DNA of 64,000 bases from Phytophthora colocasiae (Eukaryota; Oomycota; Peronosporomycetes; Peronosporales; Peronosporaceae). Position 1 is the stretch's first letter. Each line of letters starts with the position of its first letter. The stretch spans positions 62,001 through 126,000 of the forward strand of contig JAGKQI010000027.1 in assembly GCA_018806915.1 (NCBI GenBank), written 5' to 3'. Position numbers and translations under genes: made by a program. The notes below the pieces were generated by a model, which saw only the letters and a program-made list of their open reading frames with translations, searched no databases and was not told the origin of the DNA. This document shows, piece by piece, positions 23,267-35,023 of the stretch.

Positions 23267-25206
23267 TGTGGTAAAGCACATCTCGATTTTTCGTACTTAC
23301 TCGAGAAATACATGGGATTAGTATGGTGGACCGATGGCTGCTTCCGATCGCTTTGGACGACGCTAGTTCAGTGAGATTTTGCTTGATCCAGTGCTGTAAA
23401 CCCATGATCACTGCAGATATGGGTGGATATTTCTCGATCACGCTTCGAGTGTATACTGTATACTCAGTCCAAGCCAAAGTGTGATCTGCTGATGATCACC
23501 GTCGATAGATATTCTTGAGGTCGAAAGACTGTGATCCTCGATGGAGAGGTACACGTGACACCCCAGGAGTGAAGATCACCGAGGATCCAGTCGATTCGGC
23601 AGTCATGAGGAGGAGACCAACTAGGATTGCTGACGATCTTGAGTTTAAGTGTGATCCACGGAGGCAGTCATGTTTAAGCTGATAGGCTGTGGGGTGGAGT
23701 TCACGTCAGTGAAGATCATCAGCTCGAACTAAGTGTAATTAGCCGACGCGATGTGAAGATCGGCGAAGATTGACTGAGAATGGTGAACGGAGACCGGTGA
23801 TCTTACATTATGCCTCTAAGAAGGATCGATGCTCGCTAACTGTGGCACGGGTTCGCGAGCGGATATCACGGTTAATCAAGTGTAATCGGTGGCAGTGGAG
23901 TGGTGATTGACAATAATCAAGTCATATCGAGTGGCAAGAAGGAAGGAGCAAGGGTGTTGCCACGTGATCGGCTTTGGCATGGTCCTAGGTGGATACGATC
24001 TTGACTCACGGTCCAGCCCGGCGCTCGCGACCCTCCCATTGGCCTGATCCTGATTCCCTGGAGGACGACCAAGCGGGATCACGCGCGATCAAGTCCCGAT
24101 CAGGCAGCGATCAAGTCCCGATCAAGTGCGAGATCAAGTCCCGATTAAGTGCGAGATCAAGTCCCGGTTAAGTACGAGATCAAGCTTCGGTTAAGTACGA
24201 GGTCAAGCTTTGGTTAAGTACGAGATCAAGCTTCGGTTAAGTACGAGATCAAGCTTCGGTTAAGTACGGAATCGGCTCAAGATCAGGTTAGGGGAACCAA
24301 GCTAGGGATCAGCTATGTAGCCAGTGTCATGTGATCGTAGGATAGTAAATCAGGATGGGATTAGTAGGCATAGGAATAACCATAAACAGACTCGAATTTA
24401 CCTTCTAGTGCGCAAGTGGATTTCTTCAGGACCCAGGACAAGGGAAGAGGATAGCATATTGGCCTCCCATTAGTGTTCCAGCAAGTCACTTCGCCCACCT
24501 AGCTACAGCTAAGACCGGATCCCCGATTTGGCCGGCTTACCTTACGCTAGTGTGAGGATCTCTCGATATCTCAACAACCCCAAGGGACTCGAATTTCCCC
24601 TGAACCACTCAAGTGTCTTCGCTACGCCTGGAACCGGGAACTACATTGGCCCTACAAGCGTCAGGAAGGTAAGGATACGTGACCTAGTATAGCGGTTAAG
24701 TCTGGATAATATATTGGCCAGCTTTGCCCTATCTAGTGAACTATCCTTTAAGTGTATACATCGGATCGGGAAGGAATTGGTTGTTTAGCCTAGGATCCAG
24801 TCGAATCTCGCCCCCTCAAGACCCCCGCTATCGGAAGCGGAAAACAACGAAAGGAAGGGACTGAATCCCGAATATTGGACTATTGGAAGACCTGGATCAA
24901 GAACCAGGCACCCGGATCAAGGCTCGAGAACTCGCCTACGACCGGGATCAAGTACCCCGAGGTGGAGTGAAGAACTTCCACGCCGCCTCAAACCCCTGCG
25001 TCACTCAAGACCTTCTTCTCGTCCCAAGACATCTTCAGAAGTTACCTGGAAGAGCGTAACCCGCCTGCCGACGGGTACACAAGGTGAACACTACACGCAA
25101 CAAGATCACGGATCATCGGGGGGCCCCCTCCGTTAGTCGGTGTCTGGGCGCAAGTGGCGATCGCGATCGGCCTCAACCAGATTTTGGCCAGATCCGCTCC
25201 ACCACA
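23267..25206 (+). repeat. 3' LTR of element C
   Basis: 1940 bp, very close to 12454-14393. Differences noticed include one-base indels near 23679, 24287, 24770, 24955 and 25045, and a substitution near 24469. It is followed by ttga (25207-25210), the target duplication. Confidence 0.92.
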
Positions 25207-26163
25207 TTGACAAGTCCCTGCAAGTCCTTGTTCCACGAGTACATCTTCTGTGCGAAGTTCATTAAACCACCGCGCAATGCATCGATTCGTTGTTTTCTGC
25301 GTAACAATCATCTCGATGCTCTTGTGATCCGTTTCCACCGTGAATGACTTGTCGAGTAGGTATACACGCCATGCCTTTAGTGCATGCATAATCGCAAGTA
25401 ACTCTTGTTCGCGCACAGGATAGTTCAGCTCTGCAGACTTCATCTTTCGGCCGGTAAAGGCAATTGGATGTTCCAACTCTCTTTCCTTTTGAAACAAGAC
25501 TCCCCCATTAGCAACATTTGAGGCGTCCATCCGAATACCGTACGGTTTTGAGAAATCTGGAAGACTTAGAACCGGAGGTGATGACAAGCGCTCTTTCAGT
25601 TCGTCAAAACAGCTTAGCTGGTTCTCATCGAGTTCGATAGCATCTCGAGACCGTTTTCCCTTGATACATTCAAGAAATTTGTCTTGTCAGGATCCATCCG
25701 AACGCCATTGCGTCCGACAAAACCGCCTAAGCACGGAATCTCATCCACGCAAAATTGGCATTTGGACAGTTTGATGTAGAGGTTCTTCTCCTCTCATCGT
25801 TTGAGTACTCTGTCCAAAGCGTCGATATGTTCGTTCAAATCTTCACTGCTTGTGTAAACGTAGATGTCGTCGAAGTAAATCCGCATCACGTCGTTCAAAT
25901 CCCTGGAACCCTTCTGAAGTAACCGATTAAAGGTTCCCGGACTACCACTGAGTCACGTGTGCGTGACGAGATATTCAAAAAGACCGTCTGGGGTTGGAAA
26001 CGCCGTGAATGGTATGTCCGCTTCACATAGCTTAACTTGGTAATAACCCCAGAGTAGATCCATGCACGAGTACCAGTAGCTACCGGCCATCGCGTCGAAG
26101 ATGTCTTCTTTGCGAGTATCGAGATAGCAGGCAAAATCGTAGCCAAGTTCAATTGGCGATAGT
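25207..26163 (-). pseudogene. pol: RT and RNase H part of old Gypsy element D
   Basis: On the minus strand: RT core with the box RIYFDDIYVYTSSEDLNEH near 25880, thumb region SKCQFCVDEIPCLGGFVGRNG, then RNase H (PYGIRMDASNVANGGVLFQ, ELNYPVREQELLAIMHALK, VETDHKSIEMIVTQ). The frame is broken several times, and a stop lies in the RT-RNase H connection. It reads up to the C boundary, and its continuation is at 12453 downward. The upstream RT start lies beyond solo LTR E at 27455. Confidence 0.8.
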
Positions 26164-26167
26164 CGTG

Positions 26168-27454
26168 TGTGGTGAAGCGAACGAGAATCTTTCCCGGAAA
26201 GGCAATTTCAGCCACGAAGCTGAAGAGAGCCGGAAAAAGCGACAGGGGGGGGCTGTGATACCCAGATCTGAGGCGAATCAGACGAGGGTACGATGGGTCC
26301 CGCCCGTGAACAGGCAACGGAGATACCTGCGGAAGGTCATTCGAGGGACGTGGAGCGGTGGTCGATGGTGATCGGAGCCCTATCGGGTGGAAGAGTAAGA
26401 AGATCAAGGGTGTTCTCGCGCGATCAGCGATGACGGGGTACTAAGTGGATACAATCTTGGCTCACGGCTCGCCCCGGCGCCCTGGAGCATTCAAACGACA
26501 TGATCCTGATTCTCCGGGCGGCGACGAAGCGGAATCACGTAGTGATCCTCTCCTGTTTAAGTACGAGATCAACTCCATCCAGACTCGGCGTGGACACTTC
26601 TACCGGCTTGATCCTGGTTCTTCAGACGATGACCAAGTGGGATCACACGACGATCAAACTCCCGGCTAAGTACGAGGTGACCTCCCGGTTAAGTACGATA
26701 TCAGCTCCAGATTAAGTATCACATCAGCTCCCGATCAGGGTTAGGGGAACCAAGCTAGGGATCAGCTATGTAGCCAGTGTCATGTGATCGTAGGATAGTA
26801 AATCAGGATGGGACTAGTAGGCATAGGAATAACCACAAACAGAATCGAATTTGCCCTGAACCACTCAAGTGTCTTTGCCACGCCTGGAACCGGGAACTAC
26901 ATTGGCCCTACAAGCGTCTGGAAGGTAAGGATACGTGATCTAGTATAGCGGTTAATACTGGATAATATATTGGCCAGTTTTACCCTATCTGGTGACCTAT
27001 CCTTTAAGTGCAAACCCCGGATTGGAAGGAATTGGTTGTTTGGCCTGACGATCCCGTCGAATCTCGCCCCCTCAAGACTCCCGCTATCGGAAGCGGAAAA
27101 CAACGGAAAGTAATCCCTAATACTGGACTATTGGAAGACCTGGATCAAGTACCAGGCCCCCGGATCAAGGCTCGAGGACTCGCCTACGACTGGGATCAAG
27201 TACCCCGAGGTGGAGTGAAGAACTTCCACGCTACCTCACACCCCTGCGTCCCACAAGACTTTCTTCCGACCTACAAGAGATCTTCAGAAGTCACCTGTAA
27301 GAGCGCAACCCGCCTACCGACGGGTACACAAGGTGGATACTACACACAGCTAGATCACGGATCATCGGGGGACCCCCTCCGTTAGTCGGTGTCTGGGCGT
27401 AAGTGGTGATCGAGACCTGCCTCAACGAGATTTTGGCAGATCCGCTCCACCGCA
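26168..27454 (+). repeat. Solo LTR E (element C lineage)
   Basis: 1287 bp from tgtggtgaagcgaacg to gatccgctccaccgca, with a 4-bp target duplication cgtg on both sides (26164-26167, 27455-27458). Long blocks match the C LTR, for example 26735-27000 and 27290-27440. It lies within the RT of element D. No internal region remains, as expected after LTR-LTR recombination. Confidence 0.88.
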
Positions 27455-27980
27455 CGTGCACAATACGCCATCCGACAGGTTTCTTCACACAGAAAGTCGG
27501 AGCGCAAAACGATGACGTACTCGGTCGAATGATACCGGCTTGAACCATCTCTTTGGTCCACTCCTGGATCGTTTTTCGCTGATCAGGACTTTGATGCCAT
27601 TGTTTTACTGAAATTGGAGTAGTACCCGCCTTGAGCAAAATCTCATGTTCAATTCCTTTACGAACTGGCGGCGTCTCACTCGGTAGCTCCGTACGGAAGA
27701 CCGTATCTGCATATTTTCGTAACGTCTCATATGCCGGATTGGCCTTGAAGGCATCCCATCATTGAGTCTTGAAGCGTTCAGCCTTCTCAGAGTCGTGTGG
27801 ATTGATGATAAATACTGCCTCAACATCCTTGTCTTTGCGCAACTTGCGCTGGAACTGCTTTGTTGATGTGAGCTTGGTACTTTCGTGCTTGCCCTTGTGG
27901 CCATGGTCTCGATAGTAGTTGAAGATCTTACGGCTCTGCGCTACTCTTGCGCGGCGTTGTCCTGCTACCCATCTTGCAAA
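27455..27980 (-). pseudogene. pol: Protease/RT N-terminal part of old Gypsy element D
   Basis: In mixed frames this encodes a charged stretch (HGHKGKHESTKLTSTK), then the start of a Gypsy RT (ETPPVRKGIEHEILLKAGTTPIS, MVQAGIIRPSTSSFCAPTF, CVKKPVGWRIVH). The phrase is cut by solo LTR E at the target site cgtg and resumes at 26163 with DYRQLN. The protease itself is not recognisable here. At least two frameshifts and a stop near 27761 are present. Confidence 0.7.
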
Positions 27981-28795
27981 TCAGATGATTCCTGTGAAGG
28001 TTTCGACTGACTCGAGGTGCTTTCCCGAGAAGTGTGCAAACTCGAAGTTGGACGCAATCTCAATAGCCTCTTGAAGCGTTAATGGACTCTCTTCCTTAAT
28101 CTTCTTCGCAGTTTCTTCACGTAATCCGTTTTGGAAGAAGAACCGCTTCTCCAATTCGCTGATCGACAATTCAGTCTGCGATAGCAGATCTTGAAACTTG
28201 GCGACGTACTCGTGAATCGTTTCTTTCTGTTTGAGACGAAACATTCTCTCGCGAAGATCATAATATGACATCCTACGTGGTCGCTTGAAGAGCGACCACG
28301 TAGGATGTACTTATAATCTTTCGCAATCCGCAATAAACGCGCGGTACCAATTCTACACTGAGTTGCCTAGATCATCGTTACAAAGTCTGATGAATCTGAC
28401 TCCATCAACTCGTGTCTGCTTGCATAGTACTGCTCGGTGGTAAAGATCCACAACTTAATATCTTCGCCGTACTTGCCTTCATACACCGGGGGGGTCTTTC
28501 TTCTTCTGATCGCCCCGCGATGCCACAAGAGACTCAAATCTTGCGTTAGCCTGCTGCATTTGTGCTTGAAACTGAGCTTGTAACTGGGCTTGAGCGGCTG
28601 CGTTATAAACACTAATAATTGCTGCATTGACATCGCATCTGGAACTGAAGCTTGGCCGTTTGGGGCAGCCGAAGTTGCTGAGTCTCTAGGACCTTCTGAC
28701 GCTTCATCATCATTCGGCGCATTCATTCTGGTTTGCTGCCGAGGACGAGGGTTCGGTGATGGGCGCTCAGCTCCACGACTTCTTCTTTGAGCCAT
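27981..28795 (-). pseudogene. gag: Gag remnant of old Gypsy element D
   Basis: An N-terminal fragment from 28795 (MAQRRSRGAERPSPNPRP) is Ser/Pro/Asn-rich and enters the gag capsid region (PPVYEGKYGEDIKLWIFTTEQYY). A second fragment, 28271-27981, carries YDLRERMFRLKQKETIHEYV and FQNGLREETAKKI, typical of a retrotransposon gag. Between them lies an 18-bp fold-back hairpin and missing sequence, so the protein is broken. No zinc knuckle is visible. Confidence 0.75.
28268..28308. repeat. 18-bp perfect fold-back hairpin in D gag
   Basis: acatcctacgtggtcgct (28268-28285) pairs perfectly with 28291-28308 across the 5-nt loop tgaag. It sits at the point where the D gag frame breaks, as if a copy of the neighbouring sequence had been inserted in reverse by template switching. 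Confidence 0.85.
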
Positions 28796-29006
28796 ACCAA
28801 CTGAACTTTTAGTGCGTCTTTAATAATGTCTACCGAAACCCTAAAAAGCAAGAAAAAAGAAAGAAACTACTGTTTTTGAGTTTTACGCCTACGCTTCTTG
28901 TCGAGCTGGATGAAGTGGTCGAGGGTTCCTTCCAAGATAGTTTGCGTCTGGTTTATGCGGCGTTTCAGCAGTTCCGTCGTATCGTGCAAGATGTTCCATG
29001 CGTCGG
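28796..29006. other. Spacer between D gag and B-left LTR
   Basis: 211 bp, A-rich near 28840-28870. It may be the 5' leader of D. No LTR of D was recognised before B starts, and no supported gene is present. Confidence 0.3.
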
Positions 29007-29421
29007 TGTAACAGGGATGTTACACGAATGTTTCTCGTTGGTGTGTGACACACGTGGATACATTTATGTGGGTACATAATTGGTGTGTGACACTCATGGA
29101 TACATTTATGTGGGTACATGATGGTGTGGTACACACGAGTAGATACGTGGATGGCCTCAGAGCCTCACGTTGCATTTTGATTAGGATTTAGTATGTTAGA
29201 TACTAAATCCGTTACATTTAGGATTAGGGCAATAAAGTCAATAAAAATCAGTTTGCATTTTACAAAGTTAGTGTTAGTCCTTTATTATAGGGACACTGAC
29301 TCTGTGAGTCCCGTATTTAGTGGACTACTTGGTTCTTGTATAGAACCGAAGGCTAGTGCCAGGACTCTACGAGTCAACTAAACTTCCTCTGTGCCGTGCA
29401 CACCTACGCAGCCCCGCTGCA
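29007..29421 (+). repeat. 5' LTR of element B-left
   Basis: 415 bp, the same type as the A LTR, from tgtaacagggatg to ccccgctgca. It lacks an 8-bp stretch present in A (after gctagtgcc) and has a few substitutions. It is followed by the same primer site, tctggtagcacttg. Confidence 0.93.
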
Positions 29422-29478
29422 TCTGGTAGCACTTGTAGTCAATCCAACTCCTGAGTTGAAGACTGTTTCTCTGTGAGA

Positions 29479-30450
29479 ATGGAGCAAGAAGCATACGCTC
29501 ACTTGACTCCGAGTAAGCAGGACACGCTTAACAAGCTTACGTCCTTGCTGGGCCCTGAAGGTATGGTGCACCTTGCGTCTCAAGGGCCGGAGGCCGTCAA
29601 CGCGTGCCTCGAGGCATTTGCCTCGTACGAGAACGCTCTCGTCGAGCACATTCAGCGGAATGTAAAAGGGGCTACCCCTGCTCCGAGAGCTAAGCCCGTC
29701 ACGCTCAGCGTGAAGACCTTCCACGGAAATGAGGGAGAGAACCTCCTTTTGTGGACCCAAGAGGTCGGAATGGCCATGGGGGCCGCCATGCTCCAGTTGG
29801 AGGGGCAACGCGTGGCGTTTGCCATCTCTAAGCTCGAAGGACGAGCACGAGAATGGGCCTTGACGTCTGGGACGTCGGTGGAAGCGGCCTTCCCCACATG
29901 GGGCGAGCTAAAGGCCAAGCTCACGCAAGTGTTTGCTCCGCCTAATCAGGCGTATCGCGTGCGGTCACGCTTCCTTGCTTGTCGCCAGGGCAAGAAGGAT
30001 CTGGTGGACTATGTCCAAGAGCTGCGCACGCTCATTGCTGGCATGGCTGCCGACCCTCTACCTGAGGTGGTTGCCGTGACCGTCTTCATGGAAGGCTTAC
30101 GAGCTGGCGTGGCCAGGACGGAGACATTCCGTCAGAACCCCCACAGCTTCGAAGATGCTGTCAGCGTGGCATTGAATGCCGAGCACAACTTTAAGTTGTC
30201 GAGGGTCGGTGCTATCAGCACAGGGTCCGGTGGACCCGAGCCCATGGACCTCAGCTATGCTGAAGATGAGGTAGCTGAGCTACGAGCTGCGGTGCAGCGT
30301 ATGAGCACCCGCCGGTGCTATACATGCGGCAGTCCCTCATACTTGAGGCCCAACTGCCCTCTGCGCAAAGAGCGCGCCGGCCAGAATGGCCGCAACCCTG
30401 TCGCGGGTCCCGCTTTGGGTTCTGCCCAGCGAAACGCCGACTCCCAGTAG
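29479..30450 (+). CDS. gag: Gag of element B-left
   Basis: 323-residue Gag like that of element A, from ATG 29479 to TAG 30448-30450. It has the same capsid region ([20 protein letters not shown]) and a CX2CX4HX4C knuckle with substitutions at non-metal positions ([14 protein letters not shown]). Note that the knuckle's His is replaced: the A knuckle reads PTHLRP and this one PSYLRP, so metal binding may be lost. The overlap with pol in the -1 frame is kept, but the slippery heptamer is altered. Confidence 0.88.
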   Translation: MEQEAYAHLTPSKQDTLNKLTSLLGPEGMVHLASQGPEAVNACLEAFASYENALVEHIQRNVKGATPAPRAKPVTLSVKTFHGNEGENLLLWTQEVGMAMGAAMLQLEGQRVAFAISKLEGRAREWALTSGTSVEAAFPTWGELKAKLTQVFAPPNQAYRVRSRFLACRQGKKDLVDYVQELRTLIAGMAADPLPEVVAVTVFMEGLRAGVARTETFRQNPHSFEDAVSVALNAEHNFKLSRVGAISTGSGGPEPMDLSYAEDEVAELRAAVQRMSTRRCYTCGSPSYLRPNCPLRKERAGQNGRNPVAGPALGSAQRNADSQ

Positions 30451-30470
30451 ACGCGGGGCGGTCTACTGGG
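30429..30470 (+). promoter_or_regulatory. Altered -1 frameshift signal of element B-left
   Basis: The hairpin cccagtagac/gtctactggg (30443-30452 and 30461-30470) and the 7-nt spacer are kept exactly as in A. The heptamer, however, is GCGAAAC (30429-30435), which breaks the X XXY YYZ rule. If A's site is functional, this copy should frameshift poorly. Confidence 0.7.
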
Positions 30471-33400
30471 GAAGAACTGAGTTCTGCAGTGCGTGAGAGG
30501 CACTGGGGCTCAGCCCCGAAGAGCTCCATGCTCTTTAACACGGAACGTGTGAGCAAGCAGGGCTTGCTGGTCGTCCAGGTGGACGTGAAGGGCTTTGAGA
30601 AGCCGTGGATCGTGTTGATCGATTCGGGGGCGTCTGGCAACTACGTCAGACGCTCCACCGTTGAAGGTAGTCAGCAATATGCTGAGGCGCTTCGAGCGCG
30701 AAGAAGTGACACAGTCACAGTCCGTCTAGCGACGGGCGTCCGTGTGACGGTGGCCAAGGTCCCCATGGACCTGCGGCTGAAGTTCTTGGACTTCCATAGC
30801 GTGGAACGCTGCTTGGTCCTGGACCTGGATTCGAGGAATGACCTCATCCTTGGTATGGCGTGGCTGGAGCGCCACGAGCCATGGATTGATTGGAGGTCGA
30901 AGACCTTAGGTGCTACGCACTACTCTCCCAGTGGAGCTTTGGCGAGTCATGAACCCACCTCGGCTAGGAAGCAGAAGCGCTATTGGCGCGAGCATCGAGC
31001 CGAGTCTGCTATGATGCTGGAAGTCGGTGTGTCCGAGTTAGTGGACAGCACCGAGTGCAAGGAGCACAGTCCTGTTGAGCGCGTAGCGCTGGTTGACAGT
31101 GAGTCAAAGTGTGGGCAAAGCCCACGTCATCCCTGTGGGGCGGCACGTACTCCGTCGAGTGACACCAGTCATGGACCGTCACTGGATGCCGATGGCATCG
31201 GGCCTTCCCAGGCCGTGAACTGTGGGCGGTACGTACTCCGCCGAGCGATGCTGGTCGGGGACCAAGTCGATCGCTGAGTGTCTCTGACACTGGGCCTGAA
31301 GGGGCCGAAACCTGTGCGGCGGCACGTACTCCGTCGAGTGGACGTTCGTCGGCTAGGCGATGACGTCGTAAGGCCCTATGGGCGAGACGCTCCGCGTCTG
31401 AGTCGTCCGTGACGTCAAGTGTCAACGCACAGGAGGTCTGTGGGCAGCTATACACACTGGTCGATGGAGTGGACGGCGGTGCCGAAGGCAGCGTCCGGCT
31501 GGACAGACTGCCGAGCGTCGACAAACTCCTTGAGTTAGAGGAGATGTCGTTCGCCGACTTTGGCGATGCCTTGAAGGCTGGCGAACTCGCCGAGGTGGTC
31601 ATCGTTAGACCTGAAGAGGAGTTAAACTCATCGTCCCTCGTTGACGAGTCCGTCGTGGCCGAAGTCAAGAAGGCGTTGAACGCCAGGAGTAAATCGGAGA
31701 TCCTCAAGAATCCCTCGGATCCCTTCTACTCCTTGCTGAAGGAATATGGAGACGTTGTCTCGAAGGAACCACCGAGTGGCCTGCCTCCTGACCGAGGCGT
31801 TCGTCACGAGATCGACTTAGTTCCCGGAACTAAATACTGCGTAACCCGTCAGTGGCCTGTTCCCAAAGAGCAATGCGACGTCATTGACGCCTTCTTCCGT
31901 GCGAAGCACGCTGCGGTCTTGTGCGCGAGAGCACGTCTCCGCACTCCGCACCAACGTTCTGTGTCAGAAAGCCGAATGGCAAGTGGCGTATCGTTCACGC
32001 TTTCAATAAGCTTAACGCTGCCACGATTCCGGCACAGACACCGATTCCTAGGAAGGATGTTCTTCAGAACAACATGGTGGGTTGCACCATGTACAGTGCG
32101 CTCGACTTAGTCGATGGCTACTATCAGCTGCTCATGCGAGCCAGTGATATTCCGCTTACAGCGGTGAGCACCCCGAGCGGTATGCTCTGGGAGTGGTTCG
32201 TCGTGCCCCAAGGGCTGTCGAACGCGCCTGCAACGTTCAATCGTCTAGTGACGGAGTTGTTTAGGCCCCTACGGGCGTTCGCACAGACGTACTTTGACGA
32301 CGTGTTCGTCCACAGTCGTGCTGAGCACGGAAAGACTGATGTCGAGGTGCACGTGGAACACGTGAGAGCTGTGCTCGAGTGCATGCGCACGAACAAACTG
32401 TACGCCAACGCAGACAAGTGCGTCTTTGGCGCGGAAGAAATCCCCTTCCTAGGGTGCTTCATTGGGAAGCATGGCCTTCGTGCTGATCCAGCAAAGGTCA
32501 AGGCCATTGTGGACTGGCCGATTCCCTTGAACCAGAAGGACTTGCGTAAGTGGCTGGGCTTGTCCAACTACATGCACAAGTACAGCGAGAACTACGCTGA
32601 GCCAACGCTGAGTTGGCTCGGCCACTGTCGGATCTCCTTAAGAAGGATGCCGAATGGGTATGGCGTGCTGAGCACGAGAGTGCGTTCACTCGTATCAAGG
32701 ATAGCCTGCTTCAGGCACCGATACTGGCGTTGCCAGACCCCGATCGTCCGTTCATCGTCGTCTGTGACGCCTCGGACTTTGCCATCGGCAGTGCTTTGCT
32801 ACAAGCGGACGCCGACGGGCGCGAACGCGTCATTGCGTTTGAGTCTCGGCAGCTCAAGGCTGCTGAGAAGAACTATCCAGTTCATGACAAGGAGCTACTT
32901 GCGATGAAGTACGCTCTCATCAAATTCAGGGTTCACCTGCTCGGCTCCAAGCCGTTTGTGATCTACACGAATCATGCGTCACTACGCACAGCGACGCAGT
33001 CGCCTCACCTCTCGCAGAGGATGGCCCGATGGCTCTCCTTCTTTGCGGAGTATAACTTCGAGGTGAAGTACAAGCTTGGCAGGCAGAACGTCCTCGCTGA
33101 CGCGTTATCACGTCGCTCGGACTATGAGTTATCTCATGTCACCTCGGTGACGTCGTCCGTGACGGACATGGTTCGAGCAGCGTACGCTCAGGACGACTCT
33201 TGTGTCGCGCTGCTTCAAGCTCTAGGGAGCGATGAGTTTAAGGACTCAAAGGTGACTCTGTCACGACGCCTAAAGGCGAGACTCCAACGCTATAGCCTGG
33301 AAGGCGGTCTGCTGTACTACAGCACGGGTCAGAATGACCCACCACGTGTGGTAGTTCCTCACGATGAGGTTCTGAAGTACCGTATCCTCTATGAGGCCCA

Positions 33401-34067
33401 CGACACGCCCACAAGCGGCCACCTCGGTCGCGAGAAGACCTATGGCTCGGTGAGCTCCACCAACTGGTGGCCGAAAATGTACAAGTGGGTCAGCACATAT
33501 GTGCACACGCGCGAGACGTGTCAGCGGGTTAAACCCTCACCGCACGCGGCAGCGCCTTTGGAGAGCTTGCCTGTACCCTCTGGGTGTTGGCAATCCATAA
33601 GTATGGACTTTGTGTTTGGCCTGCCGAAGGATACGGCAGGCAACACGGGCGTTGTAGTCTTTGTTGACCGTCTGAGCAAGATGGCTCACCTAGCGGCTGT
33701 GCCGGACACCGTCGATGGCGCTGGTACAGCGACGATCTTTATCGATCGGGTCTTCCGCCAGCATGGGCTGCCAGAGACCATTGTCTCGGATCGAGACCCC
33801 CGTTTCACGGGTCACTTCTGGACGTCCGTCTTTAAGGTGCTTGGCACTCGACTGGACATGTCCACGGCGGACCATCCGCAGACCGACGGTCAGACTGAAC
33901 GCGTGAACCGTGTCCTGGAGGACATCCTCCGCAGCGTATGCGCCGACACGCCGAAGCGCTGGAGCGCTATGCTCCCTCTCGTCGTGTTCGCACTGAACAA
34001 TGCGGTACATGCCTCGACAGGCTTCACCCCGTTCTACGTGAACGGCCTTGCGCATCCGCGCGTCCGA
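30435..34067 (+). pseudogene. pol: Pol of element B-left (broken)
   Basis: Protease (VLIDSGASGNYVRR near 30617), linker with three 93-bp repeat starts, RT with YFDDVFVHS near 32291, RNase H, integrase zinc-binding region and DDE core. Lesions against A: a frame change near 31270, 1-nt loss near 31915, an 11-bp duplication at about 32600 (between RT and RNase H), and a junction at 34067 right after NGLAHPRV. The integrase zinc-binding pair reads HTRETC instead of HTCETC, so the first Cys is lost. The RNase H block has YTNHASL where A has YTDHASL, so a likely catalytic Asp is gone. Unlike A, it lacks the 40-bp RT-RNase H deletion. Confidence 0.88.
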
Positions 34068-34564
34068 GATCACTTTCAGAGAGGCGTGCTGCTGGCGGGC
34101 TGGCAACACGGGCAGAGTGTGCCAAAGGGAACGGCACATGCGATCCCCGCTTCCATGGACAGATCATGGAGGCGTTCACACTTACCACGAGTGGTGTAAG
34201 TGTAGTAGCGATCGCGAGCTGCAGCAACGCACTCGCGATACGCCAGCAGGGTGTTTGATCCCTGCTAGCGAAGAAGAAGTCTTCTTCGCTTGCTTCTCCT
34301 TGTGGAGAGCATGGTAGACGGTGACAGAGAGCTTCTCTGTCGAACCGCTGGAAGCAGCAGTGCTAGTAGGCACTGCTGATGTTGTTGTTCCTGCTGCAGA
34401 AGCAGCAGGAGAGGCTTGCGTGTCCGCAGAAGCGGACGGAGACGTGGGCGTTGGCGAGTCCATTGCGAAATGAACTCGGATTTCTCTCGGGAACTTGGCG
34501 GTCTTGTCAAGTTCTGTTGATTGACGTATCAAGACCGATACGTCGAATCTTAACGGGGGGATGG
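34068..34564 (+). other. Inverted 3' untranslated region and polypurine tract of F
   Basis: Matches the minus-strand 3' region of element G (54335-53802) but reads here on the plus strand. It ends with the purine run ggggggatgg (34555-34564) just before the LTR start. It holds many hairpins, such as gcgaagaag/cttcttcgc and gacgtatc/gatacgtc. No gene is seen. Confidence 0.75.
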
Positions 34565-34935
34565 TGTAACGGGGTTACACGTACAAGTGGTTGTACCACT
34601 TGTAACTCTAACAGTTAGGATAACTGTTAGAGGTTGCAATGGACCTCAGACCTTGGTGCGTGCTGTACACACCAAGGGATACATGGGCGAACCACATTTA
34701 TTGGATGGTTCGTGTGCATTTGTGCATATTATTGGTAGAAAGTAACGGATTTCTACCAATCACTGAGCAGAGTTTCTGCCAACCACACGTTGGCAGACCC
34801 TTTAGAAATAGATAACAAACAGTTTTAGGAGGTCCATAATTGGCTTATGCCAAATTCAATAACAGTTCTCATTTTACGGTATTTTGCAGTTTAATTTAGT
34901 TATATTTGATTTAATTATACTTATTTAAATAAGTA
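34565..34935 (+). repeat. Inverted, truncated 3' LTR of F
   Basis: 371 bp starting tgtaacggggttacac and ending in the palindrome at 34918-34935. It is the reverse complement of the outer part of the 41231-41687 LTR. The last 91 bp of the LTR (beyond the palindrome) are missing here. Confidence 0.85.
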
Positions 34936-35023
34936 CCCGATCACATCAAAGAGCTTCGTGGTCGTCTCGAGCCACGCGGAGCTTCGAGTGCTGTGGCTGA
35001 CCGCAGCACTCCTCGTGCAGGGC

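Larger units (their letters stand above)
12454..25206 (+). mobile_element. Gypsy element C with 1.94-kb LTRs, two RNase H domains and a chromodomain
   Basis: Nearly intact 12.75-kb Ty3/Gypsy element. The LTRs are both 1940 bp and differ by roughly ten small, mostly single-base changes. Flanks carry a 4-bp target duplication ttga (12450-12453 and 25207-25210). It inserted into element D between its RNase H and integrase regions. GATC is very frequent in LTR and coding sequence. LTRs E and K and elements L/M belong to the same lineage by sequence likeness. Confidence 0.93.
29007..34067 (+). mobile_element. Gypsy element B-left (5' two thirds of an A-type element)
   Basis: Sister of element A: 5' LTR, primer site, gag, protease, RT, RNase H and integrase to the HPRV motif, where the sequence switches abruptly at about 34067 to the inverted 3' end of F. 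Identity to A is high throughout. Its own 3' end is not certain: the A-like 3' part at 41688-44317 has a clearly different LTR. The 5-bp flank gtcgg (29002-29006) has no partner in the window. Confidence 0.88.

Noticed and set aside
34918..34935. AT-rich palindrome considered as a replication origin or promoter element
   Set aside because: It is a fixed part of the F/G LTR; no further origin or promoter features are seen.
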